Assembly: GCF_000430685.1 (NCBI RefSeq) | Contig: NZ_AUMM01000019.1 | Location: forward strand, 1 to 64,000 | Source of the DNA: Tuberibacillus calidus DSM 17572 | GTDB lineage: Bacteria; Bacillota; Bacilli; Bacillales; Sporolactobacillaceae | Length of the DNA: 64,000 bases | Direction of reading: 5' to 3' | Shown here: positions 26,339 to 34,415 of the stretch, piece after piece | Position numbering within the stretch: position 1 is the first letter of the stretch | How the letters are laid out: the number at the start of each line of letters is the position of its first letter | Notes under the pieces: model-generated | Seen by the model: the letters and a program-made list of their open reading frames with translations, nothing else | Told to the model about the DNA's origin: nothing | Databases searched by the model: none | Translations under genes and position numbers: made by a program

Positions 26339-26656
26339 TCGACAAGTCTAAAGCCCGTCGGCCGTCTCAGGCCGGCGGCTTTTTCTTTAAAAACGGCTAT
26401 TGTCATCAGCTATCCGCTAGCGCTTATACATCCCCATTGAGTCGAGCCTAGTTCAACCTCACCCTCCCCACTCTATTGGTTAAAGGGCAACACGCCGATT
26501 TTTGACGAAGGTTGACAATCACTTTTAATTCGTCCTGACGGCTTGTTCCCATGTTTAAAAATGTCGCTTAAGGTCATGACTATTAGTGTAGCCGCTACCC
26601 GAACCATTCTCTCTCCATTGTACCATACCTTACTTTTTTAAAAGGAGGAAGCGTCC
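26339..26656. terminator. Terminator of the GNAT gene, then featureless spacer
   Basis: GCCCGTCGGCC and GGCCGGCGGC (about 26352-26380) form a strong GC-rich stem followed by TTTTTC at 26381-26386. The remaining 270 bases up to yfhE show nothing beyond a possible promoter region; AAAGGAGG at 26641-26648 serves yfhE. Confidence 0.75.
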
Positions 26657-26779
26657 TTGGCAAAAAAGCCGAACAGTCTGCGTGAAAATTCCCCGTTAAA
26701 TAAAGCCCAATCCGTTTTATATCAAAGGGAATTCAAACGAGCGGATCGCATCTACGAGAAACAAAAGTTTTCGAAATGA
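26657..26779 (+). CDS. yfhE: YfhE family small protein
   Basis: A 40-residue basic protein starting at TTG (26657), eight bases after AAAGGAGG. The segment 'LNKAQSVLYQREFKRADR' matches the core of the small YfhE family (T/S-x-x-QEVxYxxEFKxADR). The function is unknown. It is followed 15 bases later by a YfhD-like gene, and the same pair is adjacent in B. subtilis, which supports both calls despite their size. Confidence 0.72.
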   Translation: MAKKPNSLRENSPLNKAQSVLYQREFKRADRIYEKQKFSK

Positions 26780-26794
26780 TGGGAGGTAATTGGC

Positions 26795-26950
26795 ATGAGC
26801 GCTAAAAAAAGAAAGAAAAATAACAATGAGGATCAAGATCTGCCCATTGCCCGAGCACAGGATATCCGCTATTCATTACCACTGGATGAGGATGATTGGG
26901 AGGCGCGCGCCCGAATGGAAGCGGCCGACCACAGAGCACAAAAAAAGTAA
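26795..26950 (+). CDS. yfhD: YfhD family small protein
   Basis: A 51-residue, highly charged protein: a Lys-rich start (AKKRKKNNN), an acidic middle and a C-terminal 'WEARARMEAADHRAQKK', the Ala/Arg-rich helix typical of YfhD-like proteins. The function is unknown. GGGAGGT lies five bases before the ATG. It forms an operon with the yfhE-like gene. Confidence 0.68.
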   Translation: MSAKKRKKNNNEDQDLPIARAQDIRYSLPLDEDDWEARARMEAADHRAQKK

Positions 26951-26992
26951 TATTTCCCGGAAAATAATGTGAAAAGACGTCGAAAAAGTGCA

Positions 26993-27019
26993 AGGGGCCC
27001 TCAAAACAGAAGGCCCCTC
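26993..27019. terminator. Convergent terminator between yfhD and the NitT/TauT operon
   Basis: GGGGCC and GGCCCC pair around a 12-base loop. On the minus strand the stem is followed by a short T-rich run (TTGCACTTTTT); the plus-strand U-run is weak. Confidence 0.55.
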
Positions 27020-27033
27020 TATAAATAATTAAC

Positions 27034-28140
27034 CTACTTATATTCACCAAGTATCTCCACAGCTTTTTCCGCTAACGAGGTGTCAATGGCTTGATTGAAA
27101 TCGACATCGCCAACGATACCTCCGCGAGACTTATACCATTCGTATTGCTTTTTAATATCATCCACAAACATTTTGCCATTCGGATCAAGTCCGGTTACCC
27201 CGACTTTTTCCCATTGTTTCGGATCTTTTAGGGCTGTGTATTTCGTCATGATTTGAATAATCTCGTCTTTATTTTTATTTTTCATGAAGGCATCGTTATA
27301 ATCCCTTACGCCTTTAAGATAAGCGAGCATAAACCGGATGGCAACATCTTGGCGCTTCTCAAGGAAATTCGGTGAACTTAAAACCATCGCAATTTGCGCT
27401 TTTGGCGCATAATCCGTCGCATCTTTAAAACGGACGTGTACACCCTCTTCTTCACCTTTGGTAATAAGCGGTTCGATTTGCAAGGCGGCGTCAATGGAAT
27501 GACTCTTCATCCCGGCTATCATATTGCCGAAATCAGACATCAAGACAAAATGGACATCGCTGCGTTTTAAACCGGCATAATTAAGCATTTGTTGAAACAT
27601 GTAATCATCTACGGCATTTTTCGTTGAGACGGCGACTTTCAGCCCTTTAAAATCCTTATAATCCTTCACTTTGTCCTGTAGATCTTTTCGAAGGACAAAT
27701 GAAAAATACGACGCGCCGGGAATATTGTGCCCCTTATCGGCAATCATTTTGACATCGATGCCTTGAGCGATGGAGTTAAAGAACGATGCCGATGAAATCC
27801 CGCCGGCCACATCAATTTTTCCCGCGGCAAGCGCTGGCAGCATGTCATCACTGTTCGAGAACGTCGCATATTTCACATTTATATTGTAGTCTTTAAAATA
27901 CCCTTTTTCTGTTGCGACATAAAATCCCGCACCAGATGCCGCCCCATCTTCAGCGATGACGACCGTTTCTGGTTTTTCAAGCGGCGGAAGATCCCCATTT
28001 ACCGCCTTAATGTTATTCAGTTCCTTTTTCTCTGTTTGCTTTTCACTTGTCCCTTGTTTTTCAGCTTGCGAACTACATCCGGTAATGGCAAACATCAACA
28101 AGGGAATGATCATCAGAGCCATAAAGACCCGTTTAAACAT
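27034..28140 (-). CDS. NitT/TauT-type ABC transporter substrate-binding lipoprotein
   Basis: A 368-residue NMT1/SsuA-like binding protein. The signal peptide MFKRVFMALMIIPLLMF is followed by the lipobox ITGC (Cys about residue 22) and a Lys/Glu linker. The fold is marked by 'GFYVATEKGYFKDYNINVKYATF', 'LPALAAGKIDVAGGISSASFF' and 'KGLKVAVS'. Sulfonates, taurine, thiamin pyrimidine precursors or aromatic compounds are all possible ligands. It is the last gene of a permease-ATPase-binding protein operon. No monooxygenase (ssuD) follows, so sulfonate use is not shown. Confidence 0.9.
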   Translation of the reverse strand: MFKRVFMALMIIPLLMFAITGCSSQAEKQGTSEKQTEKKELNNIKAVNGDLPPLEKPETVVIAEDGAASGAGFYVATEKGYFKDYNINVKYATFSNSDDMLPALAAGKIDVAGGISSASFFNSIAQGIDVKMIADKGHNIPGASYFSFVLRKDLQDKVKDYKDFKGLKVAVSTKNAVDDYMFQQMLNYAGLKRSDVHFVLMSDFGNMIAGMKSHSIDAALQIEPLITKGEEEGVHVRFKDATDYAPKAQIAMVLSSPNFLEKRQDVAIRFMLAYLKGVRDYNDAFMKNKNKDEIIQIMTKYTALKDPKQWEKVGVTGLDPNGKMFVDDIKKQYEWYKSRGGIVGDVDFNQAIDTSLAEKAVEILGEYK

Positions 28141-28160
28141 TCGCTTTCTCCTCGCTTTAT

Positions 28161-28973
28161 TTAATAAACTTCATTTGGTAAGCTTGTGGTTGCCCCTTTT
28201 AAATTTCCGTTTACGGCTTCTTGCAGATGCTTCCAAATATCTACAAATTCCTTGCCCATTTTCGGGTTGGAACGAACACTGGCAATTTTTCTTGGCCTCG
28301 GTAGATCAATGATTTTTTCACGAACGATCGTGCCGGGTTGGGCGCTCATGAGCAAGATGCGATCACTGAGTAAAAGCGCTTCGTCAATGCTATGTGTGAT
28401 AAAAAGGACTGTTTTTTTCGTTTCTTCCCAAATGGACAATAGTTCCTCCTGTAAAATGTATTTGTTTTGCTCATCAAGCGCTGCGAAAGGTTCATCCATC
28501 AGGAGAATTTCAGGGTCATTGGCAAAGGCACGCGCAATGCTAGCTCTTTGTTTCATACCACCGGAAATCTCTGAAGGATAAAGTTTTCTGAACTCCCATA
28601 ATCCTACTTTCTTGAGGTAATAGTCGGTCCGTTCTTTCGTTTCATTCTTGGGGGCGTGGCGCATGCGCAAGCCAAACGCCACATTTTCCTCGACCGTCAT
28701 CCACGGAATAACGCCTTTTTCTTGAAAGATCATGGACTGCAGCGGTTTATTTCGGTCACCGTGTATCATTTCGTACGATCCACCGCTCGGTTTTTCCAGT
28801 CCGGCCAATATTCTAAGAAGCGTGGTTTTGCCGCACCCACTCGGACCGAGCAGGCAGACGAATTCTCCATTTTTCACTTCAAAATTAATATCTCTGATGG
28901 CGTGGACACTGCTATTTTTCCTGAAAAATATTTTTGACAATTGATGGACGCGAATTTTTATATCTGAACTCAT
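28161..28973 (-). CDS. NitT/TauT-type ABC transporter ATPase
   Basis: A 270-residue ATPase with Walker [16 protein letters not shown], signature '[17 protein letters not shown]', Walker [15 protein letters not shown] and switch histidine in '[16 protein letters not shown]'. It is the SsuB/TauB type. GGAGG precedes the ATG. It lies between the permease and binding-protein genes and couples ATP hydrolysis to uptake. Confidence 0.92.
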   Translation of the reverse strand: MSSDIKIRVHQLSKIFFRKNSSVHAIRDINFEVKNGEFVCLLGPSGCGKTTLLRILAGLEKPSGGSYEMIHGDRNKPLQSMIFQEKGVIPWMTVEENVAFGLRMRHAPKNETKERTDYYLKKVGLWEFRKLYPSEISGGMKQRASIARAFANDPEILLMDEPFAALDEQNKYILQEELLSIWEETKKTVLFITHSIDEALLLSDRILLMSAQPGTIVREKIIDLPRPRKIASVRSNPKMGKEFVDIWKHLQEAVNGNLKGATTSLPNEVY

Positions 28974-28995
28974 CGTCGGACCTCCTTAAAGATGT

Positions 28996-29820
28996 TTATT
29001 TTTGCCACGGTATCAATCTTCTCTGAAGAAAACGAAGCAGTATTGAGAAGAAATAACCGAAAAACGAGATGATGACGAGGCCGACATACATGCCCTTCAA
29101 TATAAAGGCTTTATAATCCATCCAAATCAAATAGCCGATGCCGGAATTGGCGCCGATCATCTCGGCGGCCACGATGGTTAAGAGGGCAATGGCCTGACCC
29201 ATTTGAATGCCCTCCATCATAACGGGCAATGACCCCGGTAACGCGATTTTAAAAAAGTAATCTTTGGATTTTGCCCCATAATTTTTGGCCACGTCCACAA
29301 AAATGGGATCGATGTTACTCACTCCGGCGGCCGTGTTGATACATACTGGAAAGAAGACACTGCCGGCAATTGTGACCATCTTGGAAAAATCGGTAATCCC
29401 GAAAATGATGATAATGATCGGCATCAGCGCCAACGTCGGAATGGGCATTAACGCCATGACGAGCGGCTGAAAAGTGTAGCGAACCGGCTTATACATACCG
29501 ATCAATAGACCGAGAAGAATGCCCGGAATAACGCCGAGAAAAAATCCGCCGAGAATCCGATAAAGGCTGATCATCACGTGGCTTGATAGATTTCCGTTGA
29601 CAGCTAAGTGAACAAATTCAACGATGATTGTAGACGGCGGCGGGAAAAACCGGGGGTCAATCAGAGCGGTGCGCGACAGCACTTCCCAAAGCGCAAGAAT
29701 GGTAATCGGCGAAAAAAGCGTGAGCGTTCGATAGTAATTTTGCTTTTTCTGGCTCTTCTCCCATTTCTTCCTCTCGTAAGCGACTGGTTGACTTGCCGCC
29801 ATAATGACTTCTTTCTCCAT
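28996..29820 (-). CDS. NitT/TauT-type ABC transporter permease
   Basis: A 274-residue permease, first gene of the operon. About six membrane segments are visible ('TLFSPITILALWEVLS' onward), with the SsuC-type 'DPRFFPPPSTI' motif after the first helix and the ATPase-contacting loop 'DVAKNYGAKSKDYFFKIALPGSLP'. GGGGTGA precedes the ATG. A roughly 370-base leader without a gene lies upstream. Confidence 0.91.
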   Translation of the reverse strand: MEKEVIMAASQPVAYERKKWEKSQKKQNYYRTLTLFSPITILALWEVLSRTALIDPRFFPPPSTIIVEFVHLAVNGNLSSHVMISLYRILGGFFLGVIPGILLGLLIGMYKPVRYTFQPLVMALMPIPTLALMPIIIIIFGITDFSKMVTIAGSVFFPVCINTAAGVSNIDPIFVDVAKNYGAKSKDYFFKIALPGSLPVMMEGIQMGQAIALLTIVAAEMIGANSGIGYLIWMDYKAFILKGMYVGLVIISFFGYFFSILLRFLQRRLIPWQK

Positions 29821-30190
29821 GTGCTCACCCCTTCGTTAAAACATAAAAAATCTGCATCATCCTACATTCGGTCCACAGAACGGTAAAGAGTACGGTATCA
29901 AGGAACCTTCTCCCTTCAAGGTTCCTAGTCAGGCCTTTTTGGCATCCTCAGCCATCCGTCTCTATCCATCGCCCCGTATTCAAACGTTGCAAAAGCATGA
30001 CGGCGTTTTCCTTAGTAACAATCAAGCTACCCCAAGTCGAAACGATGCGAAAGGGACGCCCACGGCGGAATCCCTTTTGATGGCATCATATGCACAAATG
30101 CCTATAGCGTGACATTCGCCCAAAAGGTTTTGGCACAAACTTTCGTGTTTCTATGGTCAAACATTCCTTGAACAACTTTTATCGTGAATG
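29821..30190. other. Long leader upstream of the NitT/TauT operon with hairpins
   Basis: On the minus strand this would be the 5' leader of the ABC operon. It contains AAAGGGA...TCCCTTT enclosing CGCC/GGCG (about 30050-30080) and GGAACCTT/AAGGTTCC around 29901-29927. I compared it mentally with TPP, SAM, guanidine-I, fluoride and ZTP riboswitch consensus cores and found no convincing match. No gene is visible. Confidence 0.4.
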
Positions 30191-30200
30191 TCAATATTTC

Positions 30201-30357
30201 TGTGGATATGTGGGTAAGTTATCAAATTCCCCTCTATGACTCATATGGCCATCTGGATAATTTTTGTGGATGATTTTCAGATTCTCTGTGGATAATGTGA
30301 ATAAATCACAGGAATTGCGGTTACAAAGGGGATTTTTGTGCATAACTTTGTGGATAA
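30201..30357 (+). promoter_or_regulatory. DnaA-box-like cluster (seven sites, same orientation)
   Basis: Nonamers matching TGTGGATAA (reverse complement TTATCCACA) lie at 30201 (TGTGGATAT), 30209 (TGTGGGTAA), 30252 (TCTGGATAA), 30265 (TGTGGATGA), 30287 (TGTGGATAA, perfect), 30337 (TGTGCATAA) and 30349 (TGTGGATAA, perfect). The imperfect sites have one mismatch each, and all seven read the same way within 157 bp of AT-rich intergenic DNA. B. subtilis carries similar chromosomal DnaA-box clusters that titrate DnaA. There is no dnaA/dnaN or AT-rich unwinding trio nearby, so this is not oriC. Confidence 0.65.
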
Positions 30358-30369
30358 TGTTTATAAAAA

Positions 30370-30552
30370 TACTTGGCTCTGCGAAAAAATTTTTGCTCCC
30401 CCATCCTTTTAGATGACAGAGCCTTAGTTCCACTAATGTGGGTCTAATAAATAGTATCTCTATCCTTATGAGAACTAGCCTCTTTTTCCACAGAGGCTTA
30501 GCGTTCATTTTCCGCTCGCCGGAAAAATGATATTCTGGTTTGTCGGTATAAA
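30370..30552. repeat. Dispersed 'GGCTCTG' structured repeat, copy C
   Basis: CTTGGCTCTG, CAGAGCC, TTAGTTCCACT, GGTCTAATA and a final CGGTATAAAAAAA follow the order seen in copies A and B, with an insertion carrying a second hairpin. It sits just before the pdaA 3' end. The boundaries are approximate. Confidence 0.45.
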
Positions 30553-30607
30553 AAAATTAAGGTCGATTTAAGAAGCCAGGACGCCCCTGAAACTTCTTAA
30601 GTCGACC

Positions 30608-31384
30608 TTACCAATGGAGGTTTTGTGCATGCTTGTGTACCATCAAGTCATCCAGACTTTTAAAAGTATAACCTTTCTTTTTGAGATCCTCGATGACGTT
30701 TTCTAACGCTAAAGCATTATCTTTGGAGACCGTATGCAAAAGCATGATGGCACCAGGGTGTACGCGTTTCATAATGCTGTTATACGCAAAATCGGCTCCC
30801 CTCTGCTGATTCGTCAACCAATCTCGATAAGCAAAAGACCAAAAGACACTGGTGTATCCAAGCTCATCAGCCAATTTCAAGGACCGCTCGCTGAACGTTC
30901 CTCTCGGTGGCCGCAAATACTTCATATCTTTTCGTCCGGTTAAAGCCGTATAAGCTGCTTCTAATTTTTTGATTTCCTCTTTATAGCGCTCATCACTAAT
31001 CTTAGAAAGGTCCGGATGCCCCCAAGAATGGTTGCCGACGATATGCCCTTCCTTTACCATGCGCTTGACGAGATCCGGTTGGGATTTAATATAGTGGCCG
31101 GTGATAAAAAAAGCAGCAGGCACCTTTTCCCTTTTCAAAATATCCAGTACATCATCGGTATAGCCGTTTTCATAACCGCAATCAAAAGTCAAATAAATGT
31201 TTTTCTCGTTCGGATCACCTATCCAGATGCCATGATATTTATTTAACAAGGCCTCGTATTCGGGCTCGGTTGTTGCCGGTTGGTTATTTTTGCTCGGTTT
31301 AAAATACCAATCCGCAGCATATGCCCATTGCGGCCCAGCTAACAAAAGCCCGAAAAGGACGGCCAGTAAACATGCCTTCTTCAT
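30608..31384 (-). CDS. pdaA: Polysaccharide deacetylase PdaA (muramic delta-lactam pathway)
   Basis: A 258-residue secreted NodB-family deacetylase matching B. subtilis PdaA over its length. A signal peptide (first about 23 residues) precedes 'NEKNIYLTFDCGYENGYT' (motif 1; PdaA has TFDNGYENGYT), 'HIVGNHSWGHPDL' (motif 2, zinc histidines), 'YLRPPRGTFSERSL' (motif 3) and 'HPGAIMLLHTVSKDNALAL'. It deacetylates muramic acid so that muramic delta-lactam can form in spore cortex, which is needed for germination. Family members are forespore-expressed. It lies near yfkD, as in B. subtilis. Confidence 0.94.
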   Translation of the reverse strand: MKKACLLAVLFGLLLAGPQWAYAADWYFKPSKNNQPATTEPEYEALLNKYHGIWIGDPNEKNIYLTFDCGYENGYTDDVLDILKREKVPAAFFITGHYIKSQPDLVKRMVKEGHIVGNHSWGHPDLSKISDERYKEEIKKLEAAYTALTGRKDMKYLRPPRGTFSERSLKLADELGYTSVFWSFAYRDWLTNQQRGADFAYNSIMKRVHPGAIMLLHTVSKDNALALENVIEDLKKKGYTFKSLDDLMVHKHAQNLHW

Positions 31385-31507
31385 TCAGCACCCTCCTTCA
31401 ATAGTAGGATGCCTTTCCTGCCCTAAAAATATGTGATGCCTCGTCGACGATGTCATATTATTGCTGCTTTAGCACGGTCACTGCTTACTTCCTATCATTT
31501 CTTCCAG

Positions 31508-31636
31508 ATTATGGAGCGTCTGCTCATATTCGCAGCTCTTCCTGCTCAAAATTGAGCATAAATGCGATTTTTGCGCATTTTCAATGACAATCTGCCTTAA
31601 AATTGCGCATATACTCCAGTTTTTTACATATTTAGG
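31508..31636. repeat. Dispersed copy of the TGCGCA hairpin repeat
   Basis: A single diverged copy of the 143-bp unit at 36.7-37.15 kb. It shows GGAGCGTCTGCTCAT at the left, an inner AAAATTGAGCA paired with TTTTTGCGCATTTT, TTGCGCATATACTCC at the right, and the shared tail AGTTTTTTACATATTTA. The outer GGAG...CTCC arms and inner arms pair. It fills most of the 300-base gap between pdaA and yfkD. Confidence 0.65.
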
Positions 31637-31649
31637 CTTGGTCAAGAAT

Positions 31650-31677
31650 AAAAAAGAAACTCACCCATCGGTGAGTT
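31650..31677 (-). terminator. Terminator of yfkD
   Basis: AACTCACC (31658-31665) and GGTGAGTT (31670-31677) form an 8-bp stem; an A-run on its left gives the U-tract on the minus strand. Confidence 0.75.
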
Positions 31678-31685
31678 CGGAGTCT

Positions 31686-32531
31686 TTATTTTGTGGAAAA
31701 GTAGCGCAAGGAGATGTAATCTTGTACGGGCATCCAGGCTCCAATTCCTTGTTGCGTAATATTTTTTACGTCAATTTTTTTCTTTCCGCCATCTAAAACA
31801 AGGTACACTTCTCCGTATGTGACTTTTCCTTTTTCATTGACTGCAGGGACATATCCGTAAAGATGACCAACTTTCTTCGGTTCGACATGGTAGACGCGGT
31901 CGATTTTGGTTCCATAACCGACGACCGTTGAAAACCCGATGGGAAGCTCAGTGTTTTTGGAAGCTTCCATTAACATTAACTTTTTCACTTCTTTTTCATT
32001 CGGAACGCTAGCCGTCAGACCGCCTTTGACGTGGACTTGGCGTTCTTGGCGATAGCTAAGCGGCTGCATTTGATTGCCACCACGGTTGTCGATTCGGTTT
32101 TCATTAACCTTCTTGTATTCCCAGTTAACGGTCGTTTTGCTTGATGTATAATTTAGTGGCCATTTCCCGAGAAAAATACGAGCATGATAACCAATGGAAA
32201 GCTTTGATGGATGAATCGTGGATTCGTTTAAAAGACGGATTAACGTCGGATTTTCGATCTCCACATTCGACGACTCGAGAAGCGATCGTGTTAAAGGGCT
32301 CGGTTGCAGTTCCGGTTCATTTTGCTCTGGATTCGGATAAGTATTTTCTTTTGATATATCAACCGTGGACTGAGGCACTTTAGTCGGTAGCGCCTGTCGC
32401 TTTTCTGCTGGTGGTTTTTGAGGTATTGGCTTTTTCGCTTCGGTTTTTGGCGGTGTTTGTTTTTCGCTCGCATGAACCGGCGACACACCGATGATCATCG
32501 AAAGTAGCAGTGCTAAAAGGATCCTGAGCAT
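31686..32531 (-). CDS. yfkD: YfkD-like secreted protein
   Basis: A 281-residue exported protein. The signal peptide (MLRILLALLLSMIIGVSPVHA) is followed by a Pro/Lys/Gln-rich linker to about residue 70. The conserved body starts 'DISKENTYPNPEQNEPELQPS', then 'NPTLIRLLNESTIHPSKLSIGYHARIFLGKWPLNY' and 'VNWEYKKVNENRIDNRGG'. I recognise this as the YfkD family of B. subtilis, whose molecular role is unknown. The position beside pdaA fits a spore or envelope role. AAAGGAGG precedes the ATG. Confidence 0.78.
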   Translation of the reverse strand: MLRILLALLLSMIIGVSPVHASEKQTPPKTEAKKPIPQKPPAEKRQALPTKVPQSTVDISKENTYPNPEQNEPELQPSPLTRSLLESSNVEIENPTLIRLLNESTIHPSKLSIGYHARIFLGKWPLNYTSSKTTVNWEYKKVNENRIDNRGGNQMQPLSYRQERQVHVKGGLTASVPNEKEVKKLMLMEASKNTELPIGFSTVVGYGTKIDRVYHVEPKKVGHLYGYVPAVNEKGKVTYGEVYLVLDGGKKKIDVKNITQQGIGAWMPVQDYISLRYFSTK

Positions 32532-32953
32532 GGTTTGAACCTCCTTTATTAGGCCGTAATATTTTCCGACTCATACCGCTTGTCTGGATCATTCCTATTT
32601 TTTTCGGCGGATTAAAAATTTATCCATGCAGGAGGTCCGCTTTGACGCTAAAAATCATCGAAACTTAGTCCAATATGTGCACGGCGTGACGTTAATTCCT
32701 CACACTATTCAAATGAAAAGCTATCCATTTTTAAAATACTTCACCTGTAAAACACAGGCGGTGAATTCGACAAGATAAAAAGCATGGTCATTTTAAGTTT
32801 ATCCGATAAAAAGATGGTATGATGGATATAGTGAAAAGTAAAAATCCGAAATTGTTTGCCGGACACATGCGATATACAATATTCTTTGTCATGAAAAATC
32901 CGGATAGGCATAGCAATGAGGATTTGAAACTTATTTTTCGAGGAGGAAGTGAA
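32532..32953. other. Intergenic region upstream of the YhfC-like gene
   Basis: It includes an in-frame 45-codon extension of the next gene from 32819 with no ribosome site, and a 50-codon frame from 32626 without a site. No known RNA motif was recognised. AGGAGG at 32941-32946 decides the start of the next gene. Confidence 0.4.
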
Positions 32954-33739
32954 GTGGTCAGTTCCGCGTCTTACGCTGGCATGATCGTCGATTTTATTTT
33001 GGCATTTGGGTTTCCGCTGGTATTACTCATCCTTTTTAATAAAAAAGGAGTGTTGTCCTGGAAGCCACTTACGATTGGTATCTTCGTCTTTATCATTTTC
33101 TCGCAAGTACTTGAAAAACTGCTACATGCCCTTATGATTGCCCCTGGGGGAACAACACTAAAGTTTACACCAAGTCCATGGGCTTTCGCGATTTATGCCG
33201 CACTCGCAGCCGGCGTTTTTGAGGAAATTGGTCGATACATAGGTTTGAAGTGGTTTTTTAAGGAAAAACCAAGATACGGGGATGGGCTGTCTTTAGGCCT
33301 TGGGCATGGTGGAATGGAGGCGATTCTCATCGGCGCCTTTTCCGCGGTGTACGCCATGATTTTTGCTCATATGATCAATACGGGGCAACTCCCGGACCTA
33401 CATTCGCAAATTTCGCAAGCCCGGCTTGAAGACATCAAAGCGCATTTTATCCAACAGGGCTTCGGGACATATGTCATTGCCGGGGTTGAGCGGGTCGTCG
33501 CCCTTATCATTCAGATCTTTTTAGCGTTAGTCGTCTCGCTATCCATCCTTCGAGGAACGTTTAAATATGTCCTCTATGCGATTGGCCTTCACGTTGTTTT
33601 CGATTTCGTCCCCGCTTTACATCAAGCAGGCATCGTGCAATCTTTATGGGCAACCGAAACCGTTGTGATCCTTCTAGGGATTATTGCTGCTGTCATGATT
33701 TTCCGATTAAAACCCGCATTCGATTCGACGAAATCATAG
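32954..33739 (+). CDS. YhfC-like intramembrane metalloprotease family protein
   Basis: A 261-residue membrane protein with about eight hydrophobic segments. 'AGVFEEIGRYIGLKWFF', 'GLSLGLGHGGMEAI' and 'GLHVVFDFVPAL' place Glu-Glu, His-Gly-Gly-Met-Glu and His-x-x-x-Asp pairs in the membrane, the pattern of the YhfC family related to CPBP/CAAX-type intramembrane proteases. The substrate is unknown. The GTG at 32954 lies seven bases after AGGAGG; the upstream in-frame codons look non-coding. It is a single gene with its own terminator. Confidence 0.8.
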   Translation: MVSSASYAGMIVDFILAFGFPLVLLILFNKKGVLSWKPLTIGIFVFIIFSQVLEKLLHALMIAPGGTTLKFTPSPWAFAIYAALAAGVFEEIGRYIGLKWFFKEKPRYGDGLSLGLGHGGMEAILIGAFSAVYAMIFAHMINTGQLPDLHSQISQARLEDIKAHFIQQGFGTYVIAGVERVVALIIQIFLALVVSLSILRGTFKYVLYAIGLHVVFDFVPALHQAGIVQSLWATETVVILLGIIAAVMIFRLKPAFDSTKS

Positions 33740-33814
33740 AAACGTCTTCTCGACCAGTCAACCTGTTCATATTGGATAAACTTTGTGGGTGTATCAAAAA
33801 ACTTGAGGTGTAAA

Positions 33815-33851
33815 AAAAGCCGTCTCATTTAGGTAATGAGGCGGCCTTTTT
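33815..33851 (+). terminator. Terminator between yhfC-like gene and osmC
   Basis: GCCGTCTCATT (33819-33829) pairs with AATGAGGCGGC (33835-33845), followed by TTTTT. The A-run on the left makes it usable from the other strand too. Confidence 0.8.
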
Positions 33852-33916
33852 GATGAATTTGCCGTAAAAATTAATAAGTTTCCTATAAGTAACGTAAAAA
33901 GGCGAACGTCATGCCT

Positions 33917-34297
33917 TTAAATCATTTCAAATGACTCTGTGATTTCGATCGCATCTTGTACCGATTGCACCATCGAGCAATGCTTGCGCGTCAGCTTCAT
34001 GATTTTTTCCATCTGTGCGCCATCCAAACCTTCTGCCTTCACGGAAAAGGTCAAGTGGATTTTCTCAATGCGATCGGCTTGATCTGGATTCCGCGTCACA
34101 TCAGCCTTTATAATAAGATCTTCCAATTTCATGCGCTTCTTTGCAAAAATCTTTTTCATCACGGTACCACTGCAGCCAGCAATGGAGGCGACCATGAGTT
34201 GATACGGACGAAAACCGTATTGTTCGTCCGATGAGATCGTCAAAGTCCCAAAACCTGTTTCTGTAATATAGGCATTATCCTGCAGGCGAATTTCCAT
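33917..34297 (-). CDS. OsmC family protein
   Basis: A 126-residue OsmC/Ohr-fold protein. The two family cysteines are visible in 'VASIAGCSGTVMKKI' and 'RKHCSMVQSV'. OsmC-fold proteins of this size act as thiol-dependent hydroperoxide reductases or related redox proteins; which applies here is unclear. The ATG at 34297 follows GGAAAGGGATG; an in-frame start at 34339 would overlap the divergent MFS leader. It belongs functionally with the oxidative-stress genes of the window. Confidence 0.88.
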   Translation of the reverse strand: MEIRLQDNAYITETGFGTLTISSDEQYGFRPYQLMVASIAGCSGTVMKKIFAKKRMKLEDLIIKADVTRNPDQADRIEKIHLTFSVKAEGLDGAQMEKIMKLTRKHCSMVQSVQDAIEITESFEMI

Positions 34298-34415
34298 TGA
34301 TCCACATCCCTTTCCTGAAAGATTTATAGCGAATTCCATGAAATTTTCGTCATTCCTCGGTATAATTATAAATCATACTTTTGCGAAAGCGAATCTACAG
34401 CATGGAGTACAAATC

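Noticed and set aside
29821-30190. Fluoride (crcB) or guanidine-I riboswitch upstream of the NitT/TauT operon
   Set aside because: Isolated words such as GGGGCGATGG resemble a crcB element, but the 3' core and the pairing arms do not match.
30201-30357. Chromosomal origin of replication
   Set aside because: No dnaA, dnaN, rpmH or gyrase genes and no evident unwinding element nearby; a chromosomal DnaA-box cluster fits better.
30191-30508. Minus-strand frame of 105 codons
   Set aside because: Its second half is the translation of the repeated DnaA-box-like words and the first half runs through the GGCTCTG repeat; it has no protein-like features.
32626-32778. 50-codon frame before the YhfC-like gene
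   Set aside because: No ribosome site and no recognised family; possible but unsupported.
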